Source: Eisenbergiella porci (GTDB lineage Bacteria; Bacillota; Clostridia; Lachnospirales; Lachnospiraceae). From it: DNA of 64,000 nt. Below the pieces are notes generated by a model. It had not been told where the DNA came from. It saw only the letters and a program-made list of their open reading frames with translations, and did no database searches. Shown here one piece after another: positions 8,306 to 17,126 of the stretch. The translations under genes were made by a program, and so were the position numbers. The DNA lies in assembly GCF_009696275.1 (NCBI RefSeq), contig NZ_VUMI01000017.1, forward strand, positions 39,233 to 103,232, written 5' to 3'. Positions within the stretch are counted from its first letter, which is position 1. Every line of letters starts with the position of its first letter.

Positions 8306-10057
8306 TCATCCGTCAATGCTCCAGCCCTCTGCCTGCTCACGGATCGCAATGAAGCGCCGATATAGTCCCTCCTGCTGAACAAGCTGCTGATGTGTGCCTT
8401 TCTGAACAACCTGACCTTTATCCACCACTAAAATCTGGTCAGCGTGTTCAATCGTTGCCAAACGGTGGGCGATAACGATAACCGTTTTTCCAATGGTCAG
8501 TTCACTGATTGCCTGCTGGATCAGATGCTCATTTTCGGGGTCAATACTTGCTGTTGCCTCATCAAGAATGACAATGTTGGCATTTTTCAAAATGGCACGG
8601 GCAATAGAAATGCGCTGTTTTTCTCCACCAGATAGCGTAGAGCCACCCTCACCGATCACCGTTTCATATCCATCGGGAAGATCCATAATGAAGTCGTGAC
8701 ACCAAGCCTTTTTCGCCGCCTCTATAATTTCTTCCTTCGTTGCACCTGGATTGCCGAAACGGATGTTGTTTTCAATGGTATCGTGGAACAGATAGACCTT
8801 TTGAAAGACCATCGAAATATTGCGGAGCAAGCTGTCACAAGTCATATTCCGCACATCCTCACCGCCTACTGTGACCTCACCGCTGTCCACATCATAGAAA
8901 CGGGCAATCAGGTTACAAATCGTGGTCTTGCCGCTGCCAGATGGCCCTACAATGGCCGTAGTGCTGCCCTGCGGGATGAAAAAACTGATATTCCGCAAAA
9001 CAGGAACTTTATCGTAGGAGAATGTCACATCATGGAAAGCGATGTCTGTGTTGTGCAAAGAAATATCTTTCCCGTCTTTGTCTATCATGTCGGCGTGTTC
9101 AATGCCGTCCAGTTTATCCAGTGTAGTATCAATGACCTCCAATACATGGGCGGCATTATTCATGGCTTCCACACTTCCAAAAATCATAAAAGAGAACATA
9201 TCCAGCATGAGCATTGTAGGAAGTTCCATACTGCCGTTATAGGTCAGCAGAGCGGCCACAGATACAATGGCAATGGAGGCCGCTTTCAGCGAAAACAGGT
9301 GTAGGCAGTTGAAGGGCATATATTCCACTTCAATTTTGATGTTGATTTTCTTACTGTCGTTGTATGCTTTGCGGATACCGGCAATCGACACGCCTTCCTG
9401 CTTAAAGGCCTTCACCACTTGCATCCCTCGCAGATACTCAATGGAGCTTTCCACCATATCGTCCTGCGTTTTTTGGTGGGCGGGCGCATTTTTGCGGCTG
9501 CGTGCCTCCAGCAGATGAAGAAACAGGGCAGACAGAAGGACGCCGGCCAGAGCAATTCCTCCAGCCAAAGGACTGCAAAATACAAGGAACAGTATCAGGA
9601 CAATCACGGTAATATAGCCGTTGACTACGGTATTTACCATATTCATGGCATACATTTCCATAAACGAGAGATCGGTCGTTGCAGCTGCCGACAACTCGCC
9701 GATATTGTTCTTATTGAAAAATCCCAGCGACACCCGTTTCAAAATGTCTCCCAGTCGTATTCTCTCGTCAGCGGTTGCTTCATAACCGACACTTTCCTGC
9801 GTGATGGCCCGGAGATATGAGAATAAGTATCGACCCAATACAGCTAAAATCATGGCCCCCAGCATGATCCAGATGTCCCGACCCTCCAATGGCTTAACGC
9901 CATTGAAGTCATCCAGAACAGCACTCAGCCCCTCCGCAGCCAGCATAATAGGAATTGCGGTAAAAATGCTGTGAATGAAAGCGTAGATAAACCCGATGTA
10001 AATACGCCGTTTATATTTACCAGTCCACTGGATCAGCCGATTTACAATCCGAAACAT
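8306..10057 (-). CDS. ABC transporter, fused permease and ATPase (second half-transporter)
   Basis: This is a membrane domain of six predicted helices (about residues 10-320) followed by an ABC ATPase. Walker A is GPSGSGKTT, the signature is LSGGEKQRISIARAI and Walker B is IVILDEATASIDPE. The start is set to the ATG at 10057 (MFRIVNRLIQW) with GGGGGAAA just before it. The longer frame to 10144 overlaps the previous gene. It immediately follows the other half-transporter, so the two probably form a heterodimer. Exporter-fold pairs next to ECF genes and PchR-like regulators recall YbtPQ/IrtAB siderophore importers, but direction and substrate are inferred only. Confidence 0.85.
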   Translation of the reverse strand: MFRIVNRLIQWTGKYKRRIYIGFIYAFIHSIFTAIPIMLAAEGLSAVLDDFNGVKPLEGRDIWIMLGAMILAVLGRYLFSYLRAITQESVGYEATADERIRLGDILKRVSLGFFNKNNIGELSAAATTDLSFMEMYAMNMVNTVVNGYITVIVLILFLVFCSPLAGGIALAGVLLSALFLHLLEARSRKNAPAHQKTQDDMVESSIEYLRGMQVVKAFKQEGVSIAGIRKAYNDSKKINIKIEVEYMPFNCLHLFSLKAASIAIVSVAALLTYNGSMELPTMLMLDMFSFMIFGSVEAMNNAAHVLEVIDTTLDKLDGIEHADMIDKDGKDISLHNTDIAFHDVTFSYDKVPVLRNISFFIPQGSTTAIVGPSGSGKTTICNLIARFYDVDSGEVTVGGEDVRNMTCDSLLRNISMVFQKVYLFHDTIENNIRFGNPGATKEEIIEAAKKAWCHDFIMDLPDGYETVIGEGGSTLSGGEKQRISIARAILKNANIVILDEATASIDPENEHLIQQAISELTIGKTVIVIAHRLATIEHADQILVVDKGQVVQKGTHQQLVQQEGLYRRFIAIREQAEGWSIDG

Positions 10058-10058
10058 A

Positions 10059-11831
10059 TCAGTTTCCCCCTTTCCCGGAACCGGCAGACCAGTTCTGCGC
10101 TCCGATATGCGCCTCCCACATATCCCGATAGAGAGCGTCGCCATCTAAAAGCTGCTGATGAGTGCCCGTATTCTCAACCTGCCCGTTTTGCAGAACGATA
10201 ATCTGATTGGCATTCTTGATGGTGGACAGACGATGTGCGATTACGAGCAATGTTTTTCCTTTTGTCAAAGCAGCAATGGACTGCTGGATTTTTTCTTCGT
10301 TCTCTTGATCGGTGAACGCAGTTGCCTCGTCCAAAATCACGATAGGTGCATTTTTCAAAATCATGCGGGCAATAGAAATGCGCTGTTTTTCACCGCCCGA
10401 AAGCCGGTTTCCCGCATCCCCGGCCATCGTGTCATAGCCATTGTCCAATTTCTGTATAAATTCATCACAGCAGGCTGCTTTTGCCGCCGCATATACTTCT
10501 TCGTCCGTAGCATCAGGGTTTCCAAGCCGGATGTTTTCCTTGATGGAGCAGTTGAACAGAAAGTTATCCTGTGTAACAAAACTGACAATATCGGCAAGTT
10601 GGGCCAGCGGCATACTGCGAATGTCTACACCACCAATGGTGATTTTCCCATCGTTCACATCCCAAAAACGAGCAATCAGGCGTTTGATGGTGGACTTGCC
10701 TCCACCGGATGGACCGACAAGCGCCGTAAACTTTCCCTCCGGGATTTTCAGATTGATATGAGAAAGCACCTGTTTACCGTTTTCTTTATCATAAGAGAAC
10801 GAAACATTCTGAAGTTGAATATCTTTGGAGCGCATCTCCACTGGCTTTCCAGTATCGGGCAGTTCCTCCACATGGAGCAACTCATCCACATCGTGGACAG
10901 CGTATTCAATCGCCTTCGTCTCATTGACATAAGTGGTGAAGTTCATGAGCGGGCCTACAATGCCCAGCGAGAGGATCAGGCACATTGCAAGATCCTGCGG
11001 CGTGAGGCTACCGTTCCAGTAGAGATACATACCAATCGGAAGCGTTCCCAAAAAAGTGGACGGTAGCACAGCAGAAACAAAGTTCATCACCTTCCAGGAA
11101 CTTTGATACCATTTGAGGGTGTAGTCCTTGAAATATTTAACCGCCTTTGTGAATTTTTCATAGGAACTGGAGGACTGATTAAACGCCTTGATAACTTCAA
11201 TACCCTCCACATACTCCACAATCACGCCATTTACATAGTTGCTCGACTCCATGTAATCGGCATAGAGCTTGTTAAAATTCTTCATCATCATAGCAAAAGC
11301 AATCAGGACGAAAGGCAGCGTGGCCAGCATCGCCAGCGCCATACGCCAGTCGATGCAGACCAGATAGACAAAGACTGCCACGGGGAGCAGCAGGTTGGAG
11401 ATACACTCCGGGATCATGTGGGCCAGCGGCAGCTCAATTGTTTCCACTCGATCCACCAGTACGCTTTTCAGCTTTCCAACAGACTCTCCGATGACTGTTC
11501 CCAGCGGTGCTTTCATCAGCCGCTGGGCAAGAGCCAAACGAATATTCTCCAAAATGGTGTAGGCGGATATGTGGGACAGGCTCGTTGAAACACCATAGAA
11601 CAAGAAGCGTATCGCATAAGCGCCAAGTCCAATCCAGCACCATCTCCAAACCTCTGCCATCACAGGTGAGCCGCCGATAAAGAGCGTGATAATCTGGTAA
11701 ACGCTCCAATAGGGTATCAGTCCGGCAACCACACTAATGATCGCACATAAGACGGACAGGACAATCTTGCCCCGGCACTGTGAAGCAAAGGAAAACACAA
11801 CAGAAATCCAGCTTTTTTGCTTCATTTCCAT
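10059..11831 (-). CDS. ABC transporter, fused permease and ATPase (first half-transporter)
   Basis: This 590-residue half-transporter has an N-terminal six-helix membrane domain and a C-terminal ATPase. Walker A is GPSGGGKST, the signature is LSGGEKQRISIARMI and Walker B is IVILDEATAFTDQENEE. The Walker B extension has F-T where its partner has S-I, a small sign of asymmetric sites. Its TGA at 10059-10061 lies one base before the partner's ATG, indicating translational coupling. It follows the AraC gene, separated by about 105 bases that contain a hairpin. Confidence 0.85.
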   Translation of the reverse strand: MEMKQKSWISVVFSFASQCRGKIVLSVLCAIISVVAGLIPYWSVYQIITLFIGGSPVMAEVWRWCWIGLGAYAIRFLFYGVSTSLSHISAYTILENIRLALAQRLMKAPLGTVIGESVGKLKSVLVDRVETIELPLAHMIPECISNLLLPVAVFVYLVCIDWRMALAMLATLPFVLIAFAMMMKNFNKLYADYMESSNYVNGVIVEYVEGIEVIKAFNQSSSSYEKFTKAVKYFKDYTLKWYQSSWKVMNFVSAVLPSTFLGTLPIGMYLYWNGSLTPQDLAMCLILSLGIVGPLMNFTTYVNETKAIEYAVHDVDELLHVEELPDTGKPVEMRSKDIQLQNVSFSYDKENGKQVLSHINLKIPEGKFTALVGPSGGGKSTIKRLIARFWDVNDGKITIGGVDIRSMPLAQLADIVSFVTQDNFLFNCSIKENIRLGNPDATDEEVYAAAKAACCDEFIQKLDNGYDTMAGDAGNRLSGGEKQRISIARMILKNAPIVILDEATAFTDQENEEKIQQSIAALTKGKTLLVIAHRLSTIKNANQIIVLQNGQVENTGTHQQLLDGDALYRDMWEAHIGAQNWSAGSGKGGN

Positions 11832-11850
11832 TCCTCCTTTAGCAAAATAA

Positions 11851-11881
11851 TAGAGAGCATCAATCGACTTGATACTCTCTA
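11851..11881 (-). promoter_or_regulatory. Intergenic hairpin between AraC and the ABC pair
   Basis: A 13-bp stem with one mismatch (11851-11863 with 11869-11881, loop TCGAC) is followed on the minus strand by TATTATTTTG, a weak U-rich tract. It may be a leaky terminator or an mRNA processing site that sets exporter levels relative to the ECF genes. Confidence 0.4.
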
Positions 11882-11936
11882 AGTATTGCAGATATTCATG
11901 TTGTCCGCCACTCTGCCCGGCCGGGTTTTACTCCAT

Positions 11937-12893
11937 TCAGATTTTTATTTTTCGATATTCCAGAGGTGTTTTTCCTTTTATCTTCTTGAACGCTTCGGAA
12001 AACTTGCTGGTGTTTGTATAGCCAACTTTTCCAGCAATCATCGTAATCGGCTCATCTGTCTGTGTCAAAAGTGAAGCTGCCAAATCCATGCGATAATTCC
12101 GCATATAAGTATAAATGGCGATGCCATACACACCCTTAAAGCATTGCTTTAGAGCAGAAGTAGAAATATCAAACTTTTCAGACAGTTCCTCCATTGTGAA
12201 ATGGCGATCCGGCTCGTTTGTCATAAACGACATGATTGCCTTGACTTTCTCTACCTGCGTTTTATAAAAATAGGGTCGCTCCACACCTAAAACCGTAGGG
12301 TCTACCGTTTTGAGCGTGACCAACAATTCTAACACCTTTACCCTCAGATATTCCAGCCGGATATTTTCCGGCGCCTGATACAGTTCCGAAATCACATGAT
12401 CAGGAACGGAATTTCCGTGCATAATGAATGGTCGAGTCTTTAAGGTGAATTGCTGCTCGATTTGCTCCAAATCAATGGAAAACAGGGACAGAAGATCACC
12501 CAAACCCTCTACCGCTTCGGGAACAGAAATCGTAACCGTGATCCCGTGGTAATGGCTTACGGGAAAACTGCAATGGTTGTTTTCCGTGGCAGAACTGTCC
12601 AGCATAATATCGCCGGACGCAAGGTAAAGATAAGCACCATTGCTGACTTCCCACTCGACACGGCCTTCTCTGCAGTGGTGAATTGCAAAGGTGTGCGTAT
12701 TATTTTCAAACTTTCTTGACGGGCAGCATTCCATGTGAAAATCATTATACATAACCCCTATTCCGGGATATACCTCATAATAGGTTGCTGTCCCATCTCC
12801 TGTTTCGTTTTTCATCTGATAAACCGAACAGGATTCATCCCGGCAGAGCAAATTCATATTTTGCTGCGAAAAAAACAGGTCGCTTCTATTCAA
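11937..12893 (-). CDS. AraC family transcriptional regulator (PchR/YbtA-like), second copy
   Basis: This protein has about 318 residues from a TTG at 12893, which has an ideal GAGGTGA site 7 bases upstream. The longer reading to 12998 runs into the ATPase gene. The C-terminal AraC double HTH includes ITMIAGKVGYTNTSKFSEAF and ends LEYRKIKI. The N-terminal half contains a YPGIGVMYNDF motif matching the paralog at 663-1613. It sits inside the ECF/ABC operon, so it should report transporter substrate and control its own operon. The ligand is unknown. Confidence 0.85.
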   Translation of the reverse strand: MNRSDLFFSQQNMNLLCRDESCSVYQMKNETGDGTATYYEVYPGIGVMYNDFHMECCPSRKFENNTHTFAIHHCREGRVEWEVSNGAYLYLASGDIMLDSSATENNHCSFPVSHYHGITVTISVPEAVEGLGDLLSLFSIDLEQIEQQFTLKTRPFIMHGNSVPDHVISELYQAPENIRLEYLRVKVLELLVTLKTVDPTVLGVERPYFYKTQVEKVKAIMSFMTNEPDRHFTMEELSEKFDISTSALKQCFKGVYGIAIYTYMRNYRMDLAASLLTQTDEPITMIAGKVGYTNTSKFSEAFKKIKGKTPLEYRKIKI

Positions 12894-12900
12894 ACTGGGA

Positions 12901-14364
12901 TCACCTCGATTCAATAAAAAAGTTTTTGAGACGCGTAAACCCTGCGGCATCCAGCGCATAGTGTTCCAGCACAACACCATGCTCCAAATGCAGAACATGA
13001 GTACAGCAACTGACGATCAACTCATAATCGTGGGTGATAACAAGAGAGGTCTTTCCCATCTCCTGTACCGCTATAAGTTCCTCGGCCACTTCCTTCATGT
13101 GCTGTAAATCCAGACCGCTGGTAGGTTCATCCAGCACCAAAACCTTACGCTCGGAAACAAGGGCGGTGGCAATCGCCACTCGCTGCTTCTGACCACCGGA
13201 GAGCGCCATCGGGTGTCGTTCCTTAAGCTGCAACAAATCCAATCGGTCAAGAATTGTATCTACCTTATCTGAAACTGGCTCTGCCATGCTGATGAGCATT
13301 TCTTCCTCTGTGCTTTCCGTAAACAACTGGTGGTTAACGTCCTGCATGACCATATAGCACAGGGACAGCCTCTGTTTTCTATTATACGGTTTCCCATCCA
13401 CTTTCACAATGCCCTTACAGTGTTTCTCCAATCCGCAAAGGCATCTGGCCAAGGTGGATTTTCCGGCTCCGTTATGGCCGATCACCGCGATAATACCCGC
13501 CTGCGGCAGTGAAAGACTATCAATATCCAGCGCGTCCCTCTGCTTTGTATAAGCAAAATGAAAGTTCTCACATTCGATAGAACCACTGCTTGCAACAGGA
13601 TGTGCTGTCACAGGGAACGCACAGAGGTCAAAAGGCCGCAGTCCCATTTCTACCTGTTGCGCTGCGGACAGTTTCAAGGCGTCCGAGGCCAGATAATCTT
13701 TTTCAATTTTTCCGTCTTTCAAATAGATAACACGGTCTATCAGCTCTTTCAGATAATAGAGCCTATGTTCCGCAATAATAACTGTTTTCCCTTGCTGTTT
13801 CCAAATCTGGATCATCCGGCGCAGATCTTTTGTGGCTGACATATCCAGATTAGAAGATGGTTCGTCCAGAACGATGATGGGCGGATTACTTGCCGACACA
13901 GAGGCACAAGCAATTTTCTGCTTTTCTCCGCCGGAAAGAGAAAAGATATTTTTTCCCAACAGATTGTCCATATCAAACTGCTGGGCAGTCGATTTCACCC
14001 GATGAATGATTTCTTCTTCAGGCAAGCCCTGATTTTCACATCCAAAGGCCAGTTCACTGGTGGAGTCCACCGTAAAAAACTGCGTGCGGGGATTTTGAAA
14101 AACGCTTCCCACATATTTCGCTGTTTCATAGAGCGGAAGTCTGCTGATGTTCTTGCCATCCAGCAGAACTTCGCCGCTCAATTCACCTTCATAATAATTC
14201 GGGATCAGTCCATTCACCAGACGGGTCAAAGTTGTTTTTCCACATCCGGATTGTCCACACAAAAGGATAACTTGCCCGTCTGGGATGATTAAATCAATGT
14301 TTACAAGCCCACCGACATCTGTTCCCCCGGCATATCGAAAATTGATATTGCGAAGTTCAATCAT
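12901..14364 (-). CDS. ECF transporter double ATPase (A component)
   Basis: This protein of about 487 residues has two tandem ABC ATPase domains. The first has CGQSGCGKTT, LSGGEKQKIACASV and IIVLDEPSSNLD; the second has GHNGAGKST, LSGGQKQRVAIATAL and VLVLDEPTSGLD. One polypeptide therefore replaces the usual EcfA1/A2 pair. The start is the ATG at 14364 with AGGAGGAAGG upstream; the longer frame to 14535 overlaps the T gene. It powers the S and T subunits encoded immediately upstream. Confidence 0.9.
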   Translation of the reverse strand: MIELRNINFRYAGGTDVGGLVNIDLIIPDGQVILLCGQSGCGKTTLTRLVNGLIPNYYEGELSGEVLLDGKNISRLPLYETAKYVGSVFQNPRTQFFTVDSTSELAFGCENQGLPEEEIIHRVKSTAQQFDMDNLLGKNIFSLSGGEKQKIACASVSASNPPIIVLDEPSSNLDMSATKDLRRMIQIWKQQGKTVIIAEHRLYYLKELIDRVIYLKDGKIEKDYLASDALKLSAAQQVEMGLRPFDLCAFPVTAHPVASSGSIECENFHFAYTKQRDALDIDSLSLPQAGIIAVIGHNGAGKSTLARCLCGLEKHCKGIVKVDGKPYNRKQRLSLCYMVMQDVNHQLFTESTEEEMLISMAEPVSDKVDTILDRLDLLQLKERHPMALSGGQKQRVAIATALVSERKVLVLDEPTSGLDLQHMKEVAEELIAVQEMGKTSLVITHDYELIVSCCTHVLHLEHGVVLEHYALDAAGFTRLKNFFIESR

Positions 14365-14377
14365 AGACTCCTTCCTC

Positions 14378-15100
14378 CTAACAAATAAAGAAACCGACCC
14401 AACAGGGTATCGCCAGCAGGAAGAAGAAAATGTCCAAAGGCCCAAAGCCAATTTTGCAAATATTTGTCCGCTTCTGTGGCGCTCCAAGCCCTCGTGTGAG
14501 AGCCGCTGCAGACAGTTCTTCTCCGATTTTGGCAACCGACATCATCAGAGGAACTACCCGGTATTCCAGCATCTTCATGGGACTGCGGAGAGTAGTGATA
14601 CCACGCATCTTCATGGCATCCCGTATGGCTGTATATTCTTCTTTTACAGTCGGAAAAAATCGGAACACTACGGATACAGGAATCACAATCGTCTGTGGCG
14701 TGTGCATCCTTTCCATTGCAGCAACAAATTCGCTGACCGTTGTCGTACTCACCAGATAGTATCCCATGATAAATCCAGGGAGCATATGCGTATAGATCCC
14801 AACTGCGGCTCCCAGGATAAAATTCCATGTACCAGTGAGCAGCGGTAACACCGTTAATTCCAACGCAAACAAAATAGCGTATGTAACTGAAAATCTGGCT
14901 GCGGCCACCCATTTCCTTGAAAGGAGTAGAAAAATAATCGGACAAGCCATGAGGCACGGGCGAACCATGTTCATAAATCCTCCCGTGCCGCCAGTAATCA
15001 TAATGGTGCTGACAGTTACAGTCAAAAATAGTTTTGTCCTCGGATCGGTGGGAATAACAGTTTTACTTTCAAATTTTAGCCCTGTAACCGCCGCATCCAT
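14378..15100 (-). CDS. ECF transporter transmembrane T component
   Basis: This is a 240-residue membrane protein with five or six helices. The cytoplasmic region contains A-R-G-like coupling features typical of EcfT (AALTRGLGAPQKRTN near residue 205), which contact the ATPases. Its ATG overlaps the S gene stop (ATGA at 15100), showing translational coupling. It is followed by the double ATPase gene. Confidence 0.85.
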   Translation of the reverse strand: MDAAVTGLKFESKTVIPTDPRTKLFLTVTVSTIMITGGTGGFMNMVRPCLMACPIIFLLLSRKWVAAARFSVTYAILFALELTVLPLLTGTWNFILGAAVGIYTHMLPGFIMGYYLVSTTTVSEFVAAMERMHTPQTIVIPVSVVFRFFPTVKEEYTAIRDAMKMRGITTLRSPMKMLEYRVVPLMMSVAKIGEELSAAALTRGLGAPQKRTNICKIGFGPLDIFFFLLAIPCWVGFFIC

Positions 15101-15690
15101 CAGGCAATCCCCGCCTTCTCAAAATGTTTCTTCAACACGACCTTGCCAAGAAGTGCCCCAAAAATACCGCCGATAAAGGTTACAACGAACAAAACAGGGA
15201 ACATCCAATTTGGGGTGTAGGACATAAGCGAATCAACATACTCCTGTCCGTAACTGCTTACAAGCGAAGCAAAGAACTCTGTGCGGGTGAGGAACATCCG
15301 GCTCACATAGCCCATGATCCAAAGGGAAAACACACCATTGGCAAGGAGTGTGCATTTCCAACTTTGATACTTTCCGATCCGCAAAATTACATCTCCCAGA
15401 ACACCAAAGATGATACCAAAAATTAGAACCAACACGCCGCTACCCATGACCAAATTGATTAGACCGAGGATAATGCCAGTCAGAGATACCATGCCGAATT
15501 TTTTGACCTTCGTTAAGTACAGCATAAATGGAATACCGCACAGTACAGGGCACACCAATCCTAACAGTGGGATAAAGATAGGGATATATCCCAGCATCAT
15601 GCCCGCAAAGAAAATGACAAAATAAATGGCGGTGAAAATGCCTACGTTGATAAGGTCTTTGGCTTGTAGTTTGTTACTTCTTGCTTCCAT
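15100..15690 (-). CDS. ECF transporter S component, MptD/Trep_Strep family
   Basis: This is a 196-residue protein with about six hydrophobic helices, including a LINVGIFTAIYFVIFFAGMM first helix and a charged C-terminus. It is the substrate-binding subunit and first gene of the S-T-A-AraC-ABC-ABC operon. It is a paralog of the partial gene at 1-530. The substrate is not known for the family. The pairing with PchR-like regulators and exporter-fold ABC proteins suggests an iron chelate, tetrapyrrole or similar nutrient, which is inference. Confidence 0.85.
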   Translation of the reverse strand: MEARSNKLQAKDLINVGIFTAIYFVIFFAGMMLGYIPIFIPLLGLVCPVLCGIPFMLYLTKVKKFGMVSLTGIILGLINLVMGSGVLVLIFGIIFGVLGDVILRIGKYQSWKCTLLANGVFSLWIMGYVSRMFLTRTEFFASLVSSYGQEYVDSLMSYTPNWMFPVLFVVTFIGGIFGALLGKVVLKKHFEKAGIA

Positions 15691-15711
15691 TCTCTACATA
15701 CCTCCATTGCA

Positions 15712-15727
15712 GTTAGGTATAGCTAAC
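15712..15727. promoter_or_regulatory. Operator-like palindrome C (GTTAG-N6-CTAAC)
   Basis: GTTAG-GTATAG-CTAAC lies 22 bases upstream of the S-component start and is followed by TATATGTTA, the same block found at palindrome B. TTAG-N6-CTAA is also the half-site spacing found inside DtxR/IdeR-type iron boxes. An iron-dependent repressor is therefore a candidate, as is the AraC protein encoded in the operon. Confidence 0.5.
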
Positions 15728-16020
15728 TATATGTTACAAAAATTACGGATTGTGATTCCGTGTAATCTAAGTTTATCATAATCCAAATGGCTTATGCCAC
15801 TCTAAATAGTTTGAAAATACTCCATTTGGCTTTTGTGTTTCTTTTTGATATCATTAAAAGTTTTTCTTTGCTGATAAGATAAACGGAGTTATAAATTGAA
15901 AATCTTTTGCTCGATGTTCCACCCAGCAAAAGCGGATAAACAACTCTCATACGACTGACTTTTGAGATAAGTAAGATGTCCAATACAATCAACAATTCCG
16001 TACACGGCGTCCTTGATGGG
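15728..16020. other. Promoter region and unrecognised low-GC stretch
   Basis: Apart from the ECF operon promoter near 15728-15770, no convincing gene was found. A minus-strand tail, readable after the SLOG stop (KDAVYGIVDCIGHLTYLKS onward to about 15890), may be a remnant, but it has no start and no recognised family. Confidence 0.3.
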
Positions 16021-16563
16021 TTATATTGGATAAGTTATATTGGCTGTGTCTGGATGAATCAAAATTACCGGAACCTGCTTCTTCCGTGCATACCGGACAC
16101 ACTGCATTGTCCCGGATCGCAGATTTCGCTCATCATCATAAACCGCCACCAGGTAGCTGGCCTGATCCACCATGTAGCAATTCCGCTTGATATAACTCTC
16201 ACGGCAATCCTCGTTTCCAATGACTTCTTTCCTGCTGCAATGTTGCAGGATGAACTCCATCCGGCGCTTGCTGCGCTGATCCCACTTGGTGTCATGGCCG
16301 ACAAACGGAAGGGCTACGATCAATTCAATATCACCATATCCTGGCTGCTCCTTCAAGCGGAGAATTTCTTCCGCCGCCCACATATCTACTCCCAGAGCGC
16401 CGCCAACATAAAAGCGCCGGACAGATTCTTCATCATGCAGTTTCTGAAAAACCTCCCGCATGGCTTTTTTAATTTTTTTGCAGAGAGAGTAATCCTCCGC
16501 ATACTTAAATTTGAAGCGGCTTGGACGGTGCCCAGTAATGGCACAAGCGTATGTTTTTTCCAA
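16021..16563 (-). CDS. SLOG-fold nucleotide-binding protein (YpsA/DUF1273-related)
   Basis: This protein has about 180 residues from a TTG at 16563 that follows GGGGTGA. It begins with CAITGHRPSRF and has GGALGVDMWAAEEIL and VALPFVGHD motifs, typical of the Rossmann-like SLOG superfamily related to YpsA and LOG. Such proteins bind nucleotides or nucleotide-derived ligands, and many occur on mobile elements next to regulators. The exact role is unknown. It is divergent from the XRE regulator at 16715. Its C-terminal 234 bases are duplicated at 7099-7332. Confidence 0.75.
   Translation of the reverse strand: MEKTYACAITGHRPSRFKFKYAEDYSLCKKIKKAMREVFQKLHDEESVRRFYVGGALGVDMWAAEEILRLKEQPGYGDIELIVALPFVGHDTKWDQRSKRRMEFILQHCSRKEVIGNEDCRESYIKRNCYMVDQASYLVAVYDDERNLRSGTMQCVRYARKKQVPVILIHPDTANITYPI
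16043..16276. repeat. 234-bp direct repeat shared with 7099-7332
   Basis: The segment from GCTGTGTCTGG to CTGCGC is nearly identical at both sites and in the same orientation. Outside it the sequences diverge at once. The repeats enclose the IS3 remnant, winged-helix copy 2 and the whole ECF/ABC operon, and could support recombination that deletes or duplicates that 8.9-kb segment. Confidence 0.8.
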
Positions 16564-16714
16564 AAACTTCACCCCACTTTGACTTTCACGCATATAAACA
16601 GAAAATAACGCAATTAAAACGGCGTAAAGCGGCATATTAGCAATATTATAACACATACTATGTTCATTATCCAGGCGTTTCATCTGCTATCCTTGTATGT
16701 AGCGAGGTGAGGAT

Positions 16715-17029
16715 ATGGATGAAGAATTTATCCGCAATCGGATCACCGAATTGCGTTTGAAAAAGGGCGAGTCAGAGTATCAAATGAGTTTGGCTTTAGG
16801 GCAGAATCGGAGTTATATTCAAGGGATTTCATCCGGTCGTTCCCTCCCGTCAATGGCTCAATTTCTGAAAATCTGCGATTACTTTGAGATCACCCCGTTG
16901 CAGTTTTTTGATACCGAGGCAGTCAATCCCCAACTGATCCGAAAAGCAATGAACGGAATGAGAAAACTCAAGGACGAAGATCTGATTATGCTGATTGGCT
17001 TTATCAACCGGCTGCAATCCGATGACTGA
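16715..17029 (+). CDS. XRE-family helix-turn-helix regulator
   Basis: This is a 104-residue protein with an N-terminal HTH_3 (about residues 6-62): ITELRLKKGESEYQMSLALG then NRSYIQGISSGRSLPSMAQF. The C-terminal segment is short and helical. It is one of very few plus-strand genes and is divergent from the SLOG gene. It has a GAGGTGAGG ribosome site and its own terminator. It probably represses the element or the flanking operon; the target is unknown. Confidence 0.85.
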   Translation: MDEEFIRNRITELRLKKGESEYQMSLALGQNRSYIQGISSGRSLPSMAQFLKICDYFEITPLQFFDTEAVNPQLIRKAMNGMRKLKDEDLIMLIGFINRLQSDD

Positions 17030-17065
17030 CGGCAGGGGTTACGGCCCCTGTCCGTCTTATTTTTT
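17028..17065 (+). terminator. Intrinsic terminator of the XRE gene
   Basis: The stem 17028-17038 with 17045-17056 (one bulge) is followed by TTATTTTTT on the plus strand. It overlaps the XRE stop region. Confidence 0.75.
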
Positions 17066-17126
17066 GCAATTTGGGGCCAGCCATTACTTTTTTCTTCATC
17101 CGTAAGTATCTGTTTACCTGTACGGT

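Noticed and set aside
10158..11066. Plus-strand ORF of 302 codons opposite an ABC transporter gene
   Set aside because: It is antisense to Walker and signature motifs and is His/Cys-rich in a way typical of shadow frames.
15792..15995. Minus-strand ORF of 67 codons between the ECF operon and the SLOG gene
   Set aside because: It is AT-rich, lacks a ribosome site and known motif, and cannot be separated from chance.
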